In this document: piece by piece, positions 20,801 to 35,416 of the stretch
Layout of the letters: every line of letters starts with the position of its first letter
Numbering within the stretch: position 1 is the stretch's first letter
Source of the DNA: Tubiluchus corallicola
Taxonomy: Eukaryota; Priapulida; Priapulimorpha; Priapulimorphida; Tubiluchidae
Reading direction: 5' to 3'
DNA length: 64,000 nucleotides
Assembly: GCA_030141605.1 (NCBI GenBank)
Contig: JAQGDQ010000144.1
Coordinates: forward strand, 434,001 to 498,000
Notes under the pieces: generated by a model
What the model saw: the letters and a program-made list of their open reading frames with translations, nothing else
Database searches by the model: none
What the model was told of the DNA's origin: nothing
Position numbers and translations under genes: made by a program

Positions 20801-23800
20801 AAAGGTCACCACAATTAAAGTGTTTTTTTATCCATTTTTTGCAAAATTTAGTTTCAAAGAACTGGATCGTGCTAGGGGGTAAGCCAGTAATAGGCAGATA
20901 GCACATCCAGTAGTGGGGCTAGTAAACATATACAGATTTTCTGAGAGGCCCTTGGCTTCATGCAATAAATATTTACGAAACCTGCCTTACTAATATTATT
21001 GAAATTTTGATCAAACACCATATACAAAAAACTTTCATAAGACACATTTTGAGGTCTATGAAGGTCTTTCTGTAGCTCATTGGAATGGAAAGAAAAAGTT
21101 GAAGAATTACAAGATATAATGTGTTTCTTCTAAAAGCTACACCACCACAACAAATGCCAAATGCTTTGTCTAATGTCTATAATCTATGCCAATAAGCACC
21201 ACACTATGTGTAAATATGTTACATCTCCATCGTTAAACGGGCAAAAAAATAGTAAAGAAAACCTAGGCAGAAGGTCCACGCATTGTTGATCCTACCTTAT
21301 GAATTAAATGTTTTTGCTAGTAATTTTTATTACGTCTAACACAAACAGCAAGTTAAACCTCCCAGAGTTGTTGTTGTCACAATGTATGAACAAACACACA
21401 GATTATGTGAATACACAGATAGGTCAATGTGCAAGTCTTTTTAGTCTTTTGCATAGAGCAAGTAAATTTCATCTACATTCCTATGACAGTAATGACAGAA
21501 CTTGTTTGAGTTACTATGCTATCCAAAGTACAGCATGTAATGCGTAACAAAACAATAACAGACTGCCAAGACTGAACCTGAGAAGCAAACAGATTCATCA
21601 CAGTTTGACAATGTAGAAAAATGACAAAATTCAGAGGTTGAAAGCCACAAAATAGCTGACAAAACAGTTCACTCAAGCATCTTTTAATTCTTCTAAACTC
21701 ATCTAAGTTTGTAAACTTAAAACTGAGATATGCTCAAAGAAACCATAAGTGGTTGTAAGTCAAGAACTTTAGGCATACTTAAAGGAAGGCCGGACGATTG
21801 TTTAGAACTCCATCTCATTTTAATTTACTGTCCAAAATATACATTTTCTTGCCTATAAAAGTTAACAATTGTTCCTTATATTTAAATAATTAGCTTAGAA
21901 AGTTAATTAACGGCAACCGAACACAGCTATTGCTTAAGTCAGAAACTAACCACAGTTTGTGCAATGGCAGGTGTCTTCCCTTGCACATCAAGCACATTTG
22001 CATAGGTGTTACAGTACTCCTTAAATGCATGATGTCACGAAAAATGGGCTTTACATCATATGACGTCATGAAACTGACACAGCAGTTCATGATCATGGTC
22101 ATCACGGTACCCCCTTCTATTTGTCAGTGATGCGCACATGACAAAAAGGCGCCGCTGCCAATCTTAGTAGATTCACTGAGTCGCGCATAGCTTTGAAAGT
22201 TTAACGAAGTTTGAGTATCCGAGGCAATTATTATTTAATTTAAGTTTTGATTTAAAATAAGCAATTGTAGTTTTCAATACTTTATACATTTTTTATTCTG
22301 AACTCGTGTTTACACAGTCATCCAGTTTTGAAGTTTGCGCGAATAACTTTGTTTCACAATCAAATTTAAGTAATGCGCAGGCTGGTCAAGTAAATGGGTC
22401 TCACCATGAACAGGCAAACTGAGCAGGACCCTTGCTAGTGAACGGAAAATTCCAGCTTGCAGTGTGCCAAATTATACACACACACACATATATATAAACA
22501 GTATGACCCATGCGCAATGTTCAAATGGAAAATTTGAAGCATAGAACGAAACCTCTAGAAGTTTTAACTATCTTTGCTTTAGAAAAACGCATTTAAAAAA
22601 TATTTCAGCATTACAAATTTACTCATACTTTAGCATGTTCAGCATTCTTGTTCTCAATGCCATAGATTTCTTGTAGTAAATAGCATAGTCCATCTACCAT
22701 TTGTCTCTGTTTCAGTGGTTTCAGTAGGTAACCGCCATCCGATGATTTCTCAACAATACAGAAGGTCATGTGAAGCTGCTTAGAATATTCTAGATACAAA
22801 ATAGTTCATGAAAAATATTTAATGAAATTAGGAGCCAAGACTGTGATTAGTATTTACTTTTTCAAATTCTCATCATATATAGGTTAGGGCTGAAACCATA
22901 TTATTATTTTATCTAAAGTACAATACTGGAAGTGCACAGATTTTTCTCTTTAAAATATAGTTAGCCTGCCATTTCCTATCACAATTCAATTATAATAGTT
23001 ATTAATAATAATTATTATTATTAATTTACTTATTAAAAAATTCCTTGATCTTATCAGTAGTAAATGAATAGCAAATGCTTCAATTACAAAAATCAGGCCA
23101 GTATCTTACCATCAGTCTCTTCTGTTTGGCACTGAATGACTATTGGTATCACCTCTTTCTCTTGGTTATAGACTAGTTCTTCCTCTGCGTAAAGCTTTGG
23201 TTCAAAGACATGTGATGATTGTATAAACTGCTGGTTGGCACCAAATTTGTAATGATACGTCTCAGACGTCATGCTAGGGTCCCGCGGATGATATCTAGAA
23301 AACAAATATGTTAAAAAAACAATTCTAATAGCAACACGACGCAGGAATCTATGTCAATAGGGTGTAATTTTACAATAAAAACTGACATGACTTAATTTAT
23401 AAAAAGAAAATTTTACTTGTAATATTTAAATTGAACATATAAGAAAAAGAATTATCGTGGGGCAATGTCGGCCATCTAGTTTTTATACACTAAAATTAGG
23501 TCCTGTGACCTATACGTAAAATATGTGAAATATATAATACAATATATATTAATTTATAAAATATTAATGCAAATATAAGGTAAGTCATTAAAAAAATCTA
23601 AATGTGGCATACATTACCCAAATATACCCTATTCATAGCATGTTTACAATAAAAGTTTTGTACTTACATTACATTACTGCTACTAATTTCTTCTGTTGCA
23701 AAGTAGAAGATAGTAATTGCACACGGCACATCACAGTCAAATGTAAATTCTATATTATACCGCGTGTTTGACTCCTCATCGTCACCCTGTGCTGAGTCGC

Positions 23801-26800
23801 CAGCTCTGCAAAATTACATTAATTTCTTCTTTCTCTTGTTAGAGACAATATTTTACTTAAAATATTCACAACATTAGTGTTAAATCATTCAAAATAGCAA
23901 GCCGTCAAATAATTTAATTAGAAAGATCAAGACTAAAAGGTACGATTGCTAAATAAGAAGCCAGAACAGTAGCAGTTCATCTGAAAACCCCTGGTTTCAG
24001 GGATCTGCTGTGTTCTTATACATGAAATAAACAAATATTAATAATTTAATAACACAAATTTAGAACACAACTGATTTTGACTAACGATCACTTCAATGTT
24101 CAAAGTTTGTTATCGGATTGAACATTATGGTTTGTTTATAGTTAATACAAGCCACTGCATAAATGTTTGAAAATTACCTAGTAAAAGCAGCGAGAAAAAT
24201 AGCATTAAACGTCTCAACCCACAAGCGGGTACGAAGTAATTTTCAGCTGTTAGCCACATAACATCATTTTTTCTTTAAAACAGGTCCTCTCAGGCCTTAA
24301 CATGGTTAAAACATCATTACAGTAGTACACAACCAACTATACTAAGAAGCGCCTGCTGTCAGTACTGGATCCTGGCTTACAGAGTGCCACACTGTACCGA
24401 TAAGATACTATCTGAATTTTGTGGCATTCCAGGAAAAACTTCACCTTTGAGCACCCCAGCGAAAAGTGAGGATGCTGACTGCCAGAATGAAAGAAAATTG
24501 CAAAAAAAATTTAATTGTACTGAATGAAGTCAATACAGTGCAGTTCTACATACTAATTTCATGGTAATTTTTTTGAAGACCTAGCCCATATCTCGGGCAA
24601 AACATTCAATATTTTCTGTGTTAACAAAACACTACATCAGTTTTTGTATATTATTGATTGTTGGCGAGTAATAGCATTTGTCATGTTACAGTGACAAATT
24701 TCAAAAAGTTCTGACTATGCATGGTCTTGTTAGCTTAATGATAATCAATCTTACCTGATAAATCTCACAGAATCTTTACGAATATTCACAACACTTTTCA
24801 GTGTCTTAATTGGTTCGTTTGCTTGTGGTGCAGGATAAGGAAACTGAAAAATGAAGGCATGATATTCAGAGACATGAAGGCGATTAAGCGAGCTAATGCT
24901 ACGTCACATGTTACCTGAAATTAACCGTTAATGTACAGTGTGCAGTGTATATATAGTGTGCCATTCTTCACATCATGATCATTTTTCAATTAAGAAAAAA
25001 AAGTAGCCAGTTTTGTCAAAAATTGTACTGCAACTCATTTTACTTTAAGGCAAATTTGCTTGAAATCTGCTATGTCCAGGGAATAGTTAGAAAATTATGC
25101 AAGCTTTAAATGACAATTGATCGGAGATAAATTTAAAATAAGTTTCTCATGTTTCTCGTAGTGAAATCTGTCACTGTACCATTGGCTCTCTATACAGTAT
25201 CAACTGTATTCAGGTTTGGATTGACTCCTTTGCAAGCTTTTTCACAAATATACACACAGTGGTGGAAAAACCAATGACCTTCTTACTACTTGACAAAAAT
25301 GTAATGTTAGGAATTTAAGCTTACGGGAGTTGGCCTATTGCCCAGAAAGTTCAAATCTGCATTTTCTCCAAAAAGATAAGCTTCAGGTTGCGTTGTGTCG
25401 AACCGCTCTCCACCCATTATGAAGTGACTTCCGAAATAACATCCTGCACATTAGCAATGCACTATTATTACAATCGAAATGTAATTGCAAAGTTCAGTCA
25501 AATCTCATTATAACGACCCCTTTATAATGCCAACCTTGGTTAATGCAAAATTTTTAACAAAACAAAATATCTATATTTGCATAGACATGCATGTATTAAT
25601 TCACCTTGTTACAATGATAACTTTTTTAGAATCATAAAGTAGATGGTATAAACTATAAGGAGGCTTGTCTGTACTATTATTACGCTGCAAGAATGAATTT
25701 AAGTGTTAAAAATGGATTCAGATCGTAATCAACAAACAAGACCAATCGATATTTTCATTTGTAACGTAAATTCTGATCTAAAAAATATTCTGTTTAACAA
25801 TAAATAGTGTGTATTACGTCTAGTGAACACAGTAAGCTACAATACTCTAATCAGTAACAGTATACCACATTATTAACAATTTTATTCTTATGTGACGAAA
25901 ATTCAGTGTAATGGAATGACTAGCTACAAGCCAAAATTCTACTTGTCATAAATCTGCATTTTTTTTTCAAATCGATTACCGCCTTGGATACCTAAAATTA
26001 GATAGATAGATTAACAAAAAAAGAAAAAAAGTAAAACAAGAGAACATCAATAAACAAAAGTTATAAAAATTGTTGCTGAACAGTATCTAGAAAGTAGAGT
26101 CATTAGCTCCAAAGATGAAGCCTACTGCTACTTTAGTAATTGACATCTCTTGTCAACAAACAGCATGTCAGAGAGTTAGGAGTTCGTGTTAATGGTCTAA
26201 CACCATGGGTCGAAATGTTTTATTTTTCCTGCGGAGCACTGTACGTTCCGCCAAAATAAAAATGAGCAGCAAATGAACAGACAAGCATAGTGATAATTTG
26301 TTTTTGTTTCTTAGGTAACTTTTAAGCTGAAATAAATATTACTGTAATCATTTGTGACGCGTATATTAGGTATTATAACTCAGTAACAGCTGCTCTTTTG
26401 CTAGTTTTTTGTTACTTAGTATTCAACTGCCTCAACAATGAAGCAAAAAAATCTCATTAGCAGACGATTTTTTGCTGAATTTCTGCCCAGAATAAGACGA
26501 AATACTGAGTCTGAAGCGCAATTATTAAACAATGTGTAAGTTAGACATTTCCAGTGGTGAGCTATTTTCAAAATTTTTCAACATACAAAACTAGTGAACA
26601 ATAGCTGGCGATAAACAAAGACCAAGATCTTTGGTATTGCAACGTTCATGTTACTGTTAAATGCTTATTTCGTAATTATAATGAGGCCAATAGTTTTTAA
26701 ACAACTTGGTAAGACGCTTAATAGGTCTTCTTCAGCATATAGACGTGCATTCGTTAAGCTTATTTATTGTTATTACATAAGTATTTATGTAATCTGAGCA

Positions 26801-28581
26801 TAAGTTTTTGCATAGCAGTCGTTGCTCTACTAGACCTAAAATGGGAAGCAACAGCAAAAATTTATGGAGCGAATCGCGAATCCAGGTTTTTGAACCCTGT
26901 TTAACACACTGATAGCTATTTTTACCCAGTTAAGTAAAACAACAGTGATTGAAACACTCAAAGGTGAAAGCACAGTAAATCAGTCATTTTTTCAGATGGG
27001 GCAAAAAGCAAATTTTTGTTTCAACTAAATATGTACAGTGTTTTCTTGCAAAGTTTTTGCAGCCTGGCAGAGTTCAGGTCATATTAAAGCTCAAAACTCC
27101 CCGACAGTAGAAATCAACTTGACTAGCCAACGCGGGATGTCAAAGATGGCATTTTTCTTGAACTTTCTATGTAACCAACTCAACTTTTTCCAACTTTTAC
27201 AGACATGATTTTTTTGTATGGGTGCCAAGCAGGCAAGATATAATTCTGCGGTCTGCAACAGGTGGCAGTAGTAACAAGAAGTACCACCTGAACAAGCTGC
27301 CTGACAGACTGTTCCTATCCATGTTGAACACATGTGCTTTAAAGCACTTACAAACCAGACGATCTTGTAGCCACACTTATTCATAAAATAGATACATTAT
27401 TGTATCCGAGCAAAATAAAAATATAGTATGAGTTAGTTTTTTCTTTATTTGGTTTTATATTAATGTTTCAATAGTGTTTTAATTCAAAGGAATATAATAT
27501 TAAGCCCTTTCGTGTAACACAAAAGTATTTTCTGTTTGTTTATTGCATCAGCTGCTTAGCTTGAGTTACAAGGTAAGAATTCACACAAAAGATAATATAT
27601 AAATAAAATATTATTACATATTTATAAGTAAATAAACAAAAATGCATTTGCACCCACATGCACACCAACACAAGTTTTTACACTTTTGTATAAATATCAT
27701 TTCTTAAGCTCACTGTGATGCTTCTTACAAATTTTTTTGGAAATGGCTCCATTGTTGTTTATCATGGAATTAAAAGTGTCATGTGAATTAATTGGAACCA
27801 CCTTATCAAGAATTTTTCTGTTGATTAAATTAGCTATAGTTACCATAATCAGGGATTTAGCAGAATTACATTGCCTCTACTTTCCCTAACGCACTGCAAA
27901 CACTACAAAATTTTGATAGGTATCACTATCAATATGCTACATTTTACATCATTGCTAGACTGGTGCTTCAAAAAATGGTATTAGGAAAAATAATTTTTTA
28001 GGGTTATCGTTTCGGTATCGTATGGTTATCATAACGACAAATTCGTATTGTTTAACATCCCTACTTTTGGGTGATTTTACAAAATGAATGTCATGTACAC
28101 TAACCGCCTGTCTGTAAAAGCCGAATGGGGTGTGATTTTTGATGGCGTATCATTAATAACTAAAATATCAGTTACCGAATATTACAATAATATAATAAAG
28201 CATCGCAGTGAATAAACATCAGATACTGTAAAAGACAAGTAAAAAATTCTATTGAAATGCAACAGGTGATTTTTTTATTTGCTAGTACTAGTAGTAAACA
28301 TTTTTATTAATTGAATTGAAATTCTATCACTCTTAAGGTATGGACTGACAGCGCCAAGAAGCACGACAAAGCAACATACAACTGCACCATTACAGACGTT
28401 ACTACTGGACATGATAGTAAATAGGTATATACTGATGTAGTATAGTCCGTTTTCAAACTTAGAAAATAGCCTAGTGCAAGTAAGAGTACCTACCTGACTT
28501 CGGAGGATACCGATAAGCATTATTTGTGCTAATATCTACTTCTTCTATTCCTGCATTTTGCCGACTATGAAACAATCCCAT
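14823..28581 (-). CDS. MGRN1: MGRN1/RNF157-type RING E3 ubiquitin ligase, complete
   Basis: Thirteen exons in matching phase: 28581-28494, 25443-25325, 24843-24755, 23805-23668, 23294-23110, 22789-22629, 20473-20219, 17966-17779, 17065-16951, 16729-16553, 15852-15702, 15466-15378, 14942-14823 (TGA). They give 624 residues. The N-terminus has Gly2 and Ser6, fitting N-myristoylation, followed by NAYRYPPKSG as in vertebrate homologues. Residues to about 260 form the conserved substrate-binding region (YNIEFTFDCDVPCAITIFY). The RING lies at 273-311 (CVIC, PCRHLCLC, CPIC). VPPGYEAISLIEALNG follows at 351-366, a motif shared by MGRN1 and RNF157. The tail is acidic and low-complexity. Vertebrate MGRN1 ubiquitinates TSG101 and melanocortin-pathway proteins; RNF157 is its paralogue, and this looks like the single pre-duplication gene. 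A PPSY motif sits at 392-395. Introns carry SINE, LINE and MITE copies. Confidence 0.92.
17265..17428 (-). mobile_element. tRNA-derived SINE fragment
   Basis: On the minus strand the head reads TAGTCTAGTGGTAGAG, like a tRNA A-box, and 33 bases later GGTTTGAGTTTGA, like a B-box, with spacing close to a tRNA. A body with CTTTGGGCGTTAACATGCTTA follows. A tRNA head plus unrelated body fits a SINE2-class element in an MGRN1 intron. Exact ends and tail are not clear. Confidence 0.5.
18084..18683 (+). pseudogene. 3' end of a non-LTR retrotransposon (LINE), truncated
   Basis: The frame around 18118-18462 encodes the C-terminal tail usual for LINE reverse-transcriptase proteins: LRNSSHNLYIEKGRH, then a cysteine/histidine knuckle (ICKYCNEGKIEDEMHFVLDC). 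It stops at 18460-18462. The remaining 220 bp looks like LINE 3' UTR and runs directly into a TATAA repeat, as in elements with simple-repeat tails. The polymerase and endonuclease domains are absent, so the copy is dead on arrival. It is antisense to MGRN1 within an intron. Confidence 0.65.
18684..18895. repeat. (TATAA)n pentanucleotide satellite
   Basis: About 42 units of TATAA in a nearly perfect array, with four TAACA variant units around 18834-18850. All six frames are open or nearly so, giving spurious Tyr-Ile-Leu proteins. It is the expanded tail of the preceding LINE fragment. Confidence 0.95.
19267..19463. mobile_element. MITE copy A, CAGTCAAACCT ends
   Basis: Left end CAGTCAAACCTGTTTATA and the reverse complement of the right end (CAGTCAAACCTCAGTATAACC) are inverted repeats. 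A second copy in opposite orientation lies at 25495-25671; both share the interior words AAGGTGAATTAATA and ACATG, allowing single changes. Short, no coding capacity, within an MGRN1 intron. Confidence 0.65.
25495..25671. mobile_element. MITE copy B, same family as 19267-19463
   Basis: Left end CAGTCAAATCTCATTATAAC and the reverse complement of the right end (CAGACAAGCCTCCTTATAG) form diverged inverted repeats. The interior ATGTATTAATTCACCTTGTT is the reverse complement of a segment of the copy near 19340. It starts 52 bp upstream, in the transcript sense, of MGRN1 exon 2. Confidence 0.6.
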
Positions 28582-30555
<1,974 letters not shown>

Positions 30556-30952
30556 AACGCACAATTAGTAAATTGAAAGATTATGTAATGGTGAGTGAGG
30601 CCGTCAGTTCTTACGTATAGTACACAACTTAGTGAGCGAAAACTTGCAAGGTTTTAATATTGGTTATGTGTAAATCAGAAAATTATCCAGTTATTTTGAG
30701 TTGAAGCCCAAACCGTCATGCCTCATGCACAAGTCGAAATTAATATAGATACGTGAATGGCACTGAACTGAATGTACAACACTAGAAAGTGAGAGTGGCC
30801 TACATAATACATTGTTTAAAATTATAATCTGCTATATTGTGGTTTATATATCGTTTCATTAGATGTATATTTTATCATTTTGTTGCTATTACATATTTTC
30901 CTTGTATTGAGTATATTTACATCGCATTAGTTTGGTTGAACCAGTATGTCTA

Positions 30953-30958
30953 AATAAA
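30953..30958 (+). terminator. UBALD poly(A) signal
   Basis: An AATAAA about 400 bp after the UBALD stop, a normal 3' UTR length. Assignment by position. Confidence 0.5.
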
Positions 30959-33900
30959 TGTGTTAAAGGCTATTTTACCTTTTGTTTAAGTGTAAGTTTG
31001 TTGGTATTTTGTTATTATTGTAATTAGATCTTTCAGTGTCATTGGTTACATCAGCAGCAGTTAGCAAAGTCTAGACTCGTACCAAAGTACATTTTGTTTT
31101 CCGTTAGCACATTTCTGTATAGGTGTTTCAAAATATGTAATGAATACCTCACCTAAGTAAATGAAAAAACTGCACATTTTGTACATAATGTGGTCTCTGA
31201 TAACACGTGTAGTCATGAGTTTCCTGTGTATTGTGTGAATCTCTGTCGAAATATCCGTTTGAAGATTTGTATTTTAATTTTTTTATTTTCTGTAGTTCGT
31301 CATAGCGTGTGGAACAGGTCTAGAGAGACAAGTATAGATTATGCAAGTAATTACCATGACTGACAAATATTAAGGAGTATTTGAATTTATGTTCTAGCCA
31401 ATTGATTTAACAAGTACTAAATATAATACTTTTGGTAAGAATGTGAAAAACTGAGTGGCACTTATTACTCACGAATACAGAGTAACAGAGTCGTCTTTAT
31501 TTACTCACGCCCATTATGCCAGATGTTCTGTTTTGTTTAACAATGATTTTCAATGTTATGCCAGGTAATAATAGTTTTAAATATATTATAAGCTCATGTA
31601 TTACAATTAATATGGTAATTTACCAAATTGTGTAATAGATCCAGCAGTCAGCTGAAGGCAAGAGTATTTCACCATTAAAAATTCATTATGCACACCATTT
31701 ATTAATTATGCTATTTGAGGCATTATGTTATGTGAAAATACACGTATAGACTTAATGATTACTTTTTTCACTGTGAACAAGCATAGTTGCCGAAAGCTCT
31801 ATTTATGGTATTTATCTTATCGTACTATCTGACCCAATCAAACTATTTCTCATTTTTTTGCATCTAGATAAGAGGTTGCAGGCCAGGGAAGCACTCTGTT
31901 CTGCTGCACTACCATCTCCACTGTTTTGTATTTTAAATAAAATGTGTACAAGGTTTAAACTACCTCTACAGTGTTGCACTTTCGTTTTTACTAAGTCGTA
32001 TTTACTGCCAATACCCAATGAGGAGTGACTCTCATTTTGTTTACTATTGATCACTTAATTATATAGACAAAAGGCATATACAGGACAGATCTTTTTTATC
32101 CTGATTTTACCCATATTGGTCAAAATTCTGACTGAAAATGTGCAGCAGAGTTTATGTAAATATGCATTGGATAATTCTCATAATGAAACTTTCGAAGCAC
32201 CTTGTGCACTATAAGAGGCATATTAAAAGGCTTCTGCAGATTATCAAGCCAGCTAACCTTGCTAGTAGTATTGATCTGCTCTTAAATGACAGCTAAGTGC
32301 AACGGTACGATATAAACAGAATCTCAGAGCTATTTGACTGACAGGACTGCATTCGTAATATTCTTGGTTAACATTTATCATTCATTAAGCAATTTCAAAA
32401 TGCAATTACATTTATATCTTTACATAAGTTACAGCTTTTCAATGTAACAAACAGTCATTTTACAAATACTTTTTGAATTCCTAACTGAACGCCTTCAGAA
32501 TTTACCATGCAGATGTAAAAAATGTGTCTGCTCCAATCCATTCTGAGACCCAGATAACAGATTCAAATATTTTCTTGTGGAGCATTTTATTTCTCATCAT
32601 ACATTCTGCGAATTTGTCAGCTCGATTTAAGCTGATTTGCAACTTGAACTAGACTCAACTCACTTAAATACTAATAAAGTGTACGTGTATTATATTTGAA
32701 AAGGTTGTTCGTAGTACGACATTGCACTGTAATTATTACAAAAAACTCCTGTAAATACTTGCAGCCAGCTGCAACTAAGAATGACAGTATTTCTGTAATT
32801 TTACAGAATGCAATCACACAGAATTATCCCTTTGATATATAGCCAGTAAATTACTAGGTTGAGGTACTCTACCTATTTTTGGTGTACATGTGTATTGTAA
32901 CCAGTTTAGGCCTAATCAAACCAGGATAAAATTCATGAGGCTAATTTAAATTAGATATGATAAATACATATGAACAGTAATTATGATGAGCTTATAAAAT
33001 CTTATAGAATCTTGTGCGACTGCCACAATTACATGTACATTACTTTCAGGAACTTCTAGAACAGTTGAACTGCACTTCACAATCATTTTGGCATGTAGAG
33101 TTGCTATGAGCAATCCACTGCAACTTTTTGTTCACATTTCAGCATCAAATAAGCTAAACACGCTCTATGGTGGTAGGCTTGTAGCTGTTTTGTTTATAGG
33201 TTTACATGTGAATGCAAATTCTCATTCAACTTCTGGAGTTGCTGAATTAACAAACTGTTTCAATAAATAGTAAGTACTGGACATCGTTTACTGTTGTCAT
33301 CGATTAACACACTTTTTTCAACTTAAAGCTAAGCATCCATGATCATCGCTAAAATTTCACACTAAATAATGGTGTAATGGAATTACTGAATGTTCTGCTG
33401 TTGCTGCATGGATTCAATGGAAGTTGTATTTTAAAGCCTTTAAAAGTAAAATTTTCACACTTATGGTCATTGCAACTAAAAATGATACAAAGAACGTCCA
33501 AGACAATAAGCACTACAGATCTTCAGAAGTATACCCAGCAAAGAATAACCGCATATATAAAGAGGTACAAGATTGTCAATGAAAATTTCAAAACAGATAA
33601 TTTCTCTAGACACAGCACTGTGCACCTTTCCCCAGTCTCAAGGATAGGAACGTGCTTCTTTTTTCTCATGTTGCAAAACCATAGAATCTTCAGAAAAGAT
33701 AAATAGTAACAACTTCAAGCAATGAATTCGCAAAGAAAGACTGTTAAAAGTTGTCTCCACGCTAAATTTTTAGGCACTGTAAGCAACCAGAAAAGAATAT
33801 TACAATATTACATGGTCACAACCTGATTCTACTTTGTGCTTTTTGAGCAGGCCACTGTCCTCTGGACACAATGTTTAGTAGCGATCGAATTCCTTGCCAC

Positions 33901-34301
33901 AAAACCTCTATCATCAAGCGAATATCAGTTATTGTTTCTACGATGTCTCTGATCCACCGTAACATGGTGTGCTGCTTCACTTATAGTACACGATGTGCAA
34001 AAGAAGCTAAACAATGCTGCTTGCAAACAAAAGCTGCACAATTGATTCTAAATTAGCTGACACAGCAACTTGAAATATCGCTTTGTTGCATAAGCATATT
34101 TCCCATAACAGAATTATAATTAAAATGCATGTACACTCAGTAGAGTTCATTAAAAAATGTAAACGATGAAAGTCCTAGATTAACTTGCAACAGTGGCCAA
34201 TAATAAATCTTATCACTCATACTGGGATGCCACACCAGCATTCAATATGTATAGCATTTCAGAGATACAAGCACTAAGTAAACTGGCATCACTGGCATGT
34301 A
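30959..34301. other. Intergenic spacer, UBALD to FUNDC pair
   Basis: About 3.3 kb, AT-rich, bounded by two genes ending toward each other. Open frames up to 109 codons (for example 33377-33706 on plus) show no motif, no codon conservation clue and no paired splice signals. No transposon ends were seen. The right end should include the 3' UTR of the first FUNDC gene. Confidence 0.4.
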
Positions 34302-34718
34302 TTAAAGTGAAACACCAAGCAAAAATCCAGTAGCAAAACCACCGGCAAGTACAGCATTCTCTCTTACAAAGTCGAAGGCTTGATCAAGAAATTTGTCTTG
34401 ATAGTTTCTGCCTAAAGCTTTGTTCACACGTTTTTTGGCTTTGTTCACTTCCTGCTTTATTTTACTTCTGTTGATGGTGATGTATCCTTGATAAGCACCA
34501 ATCTGCAAAAGCAGTAACCCTCCTCCCAAAGCAGCAGCTGTTTTTTTACTAATTTTCGCAAATAAATAGCCAGCACACCAGCCGGCTACACCCCCTATAG
34601 CCAACTGCTTAGGCGCGGGGGCTTTGGTGAGTTCACCAAGGTATTTCTGCACCCAGTCCTTTTCAATGGGCTCTAACACTTCGAAGATTTCATCTGTGAC
34701 GTCTTCAACATGTACCAT
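34302..34718 (-). CDS. FUNDC1: FUN14-domain protein, copy 1 (FUNDC)
   Basis: An intronless frame of 138 residues from the ATG at 34718; the open frame reaches 34742 without another ATG. FUN14 domain: IGGVAGWCAGYLFAK helix, GGGLLLLQIGAYQGYITI helix with the conserved Gly/Gln pattern, a basic amphipathic stretch rich in Lys and Asn, and a C-terminal hydrophobic segment ending GFLLGVSL. FUNDC1 is an outer mitochondrial membrane receptor that binds LC3 in mitophagy. The cytosolic N-terminus has FEVL at residues 12-15, which fits the LC3-interacting core (aromatic-x-x-Leu) and sits where human FUNDC1 has YEVL. It is a tandem paralogue of the gene at 36366. A three-codon uORF (ATGAAATAA) overlaps the start. 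A splice acceptor-like TTATTTTTTCAG lies about 70 bp upstream. FUNDC1 and FUNDC2 cannot be told apart. Confidence 0.88.
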   Translation of the reverse strand: MVHVEDVTDEIFEVLEPIEKDWVQKYLGELTKAPAPKQLAIGGVAGWCAGYLFAKISKKTAAALGGGLLLLQIGAYQGYITINRSKIKQEVNKAKKRVNKALGRNYQDKFLDQAFDFVRENAVLAGGFATGFLLGVSL

Positions 34719-35253
34719 TATTTCATAAAAATCTTTGCCCACAAATTGTGACTATTTCGCTTTTCTTGGGCAAATTATCACTGAAAAAATAATGCTCAAA
34801 TTACAAAATGTTACATTATGCAAAAATATGAAGTCTTGTAACAAAAAACTTTCCAAGGTAGATAAAATAGACCAGAATAATAGTCAGTAGGTACTATACA
34901 TATGGTTTGTTTATACTAATATTAGTTTTATTTAATCCTATACAATTTGTACATTGATGCTAGCAATAGTAAGTTCTATGTATTAATTTAAACAGTTTTA
35001 GTGATTCCATGGCTGTTGTAAAACACAAAACACCGAGTCATACAATGATAGAGAATTGAATCGCCAATATGACTCTCACTTGTATGATGGTAATGTTCAG
35101 GTAGGTTGATTTCAAATATTAAGTTTATTTAAATGTTTCACTTACTGAATGTCATCGATACTTAATTGTGATACAATGATGTGACAAACCTTAAACATCA
35201 CAACATGTGCCAAACAAGTTTTACATAATTCTTAATGTAATGTGTAATTGGTC

Positions 35254-35416
35254 ATGTATTATAATTTATGACTTATCTAACTCATTATGCTGTTCTCTGA
35301 AAAGACTGTCAGAGTTTACTGTATAAGATTGGTGAATGTATTATAATTTATGACTTATCTAACTCATTATGCTGTTCTCTGAAAAGACTGTCAGAGTTTA
35401 CTGTATAAGATTGGCG
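35254..35416. repeat. Tandem duplication, 82-bp unit, two copies
   Basis: The unit starting ATGTATTATAATTTATGACT and ending GTATAAGATTGG appears at 35254 and again at 35336. I see no mismatch over about 79 bp, so the duplication is recent or homogenised. It lies between the two FUNDC genes. Confidence 0.9.

Noticed and set aside
27091-27384. 97-codon minus frame rich in cysteine in MGRN1 intron 1
   Set aside because: It reads as a continuous frame but shows no recognisable domain, no signal peptide followed by regular cysteine spacing, and no splice partners. Could be transposon debris.
33377-33706. 109-codon plus frame in the UBALD-FUNDC spacer, considered as a transposase piece
   Set aside because: I could not match DDE-transposase or other motifs, and no inverted repeats flank it.
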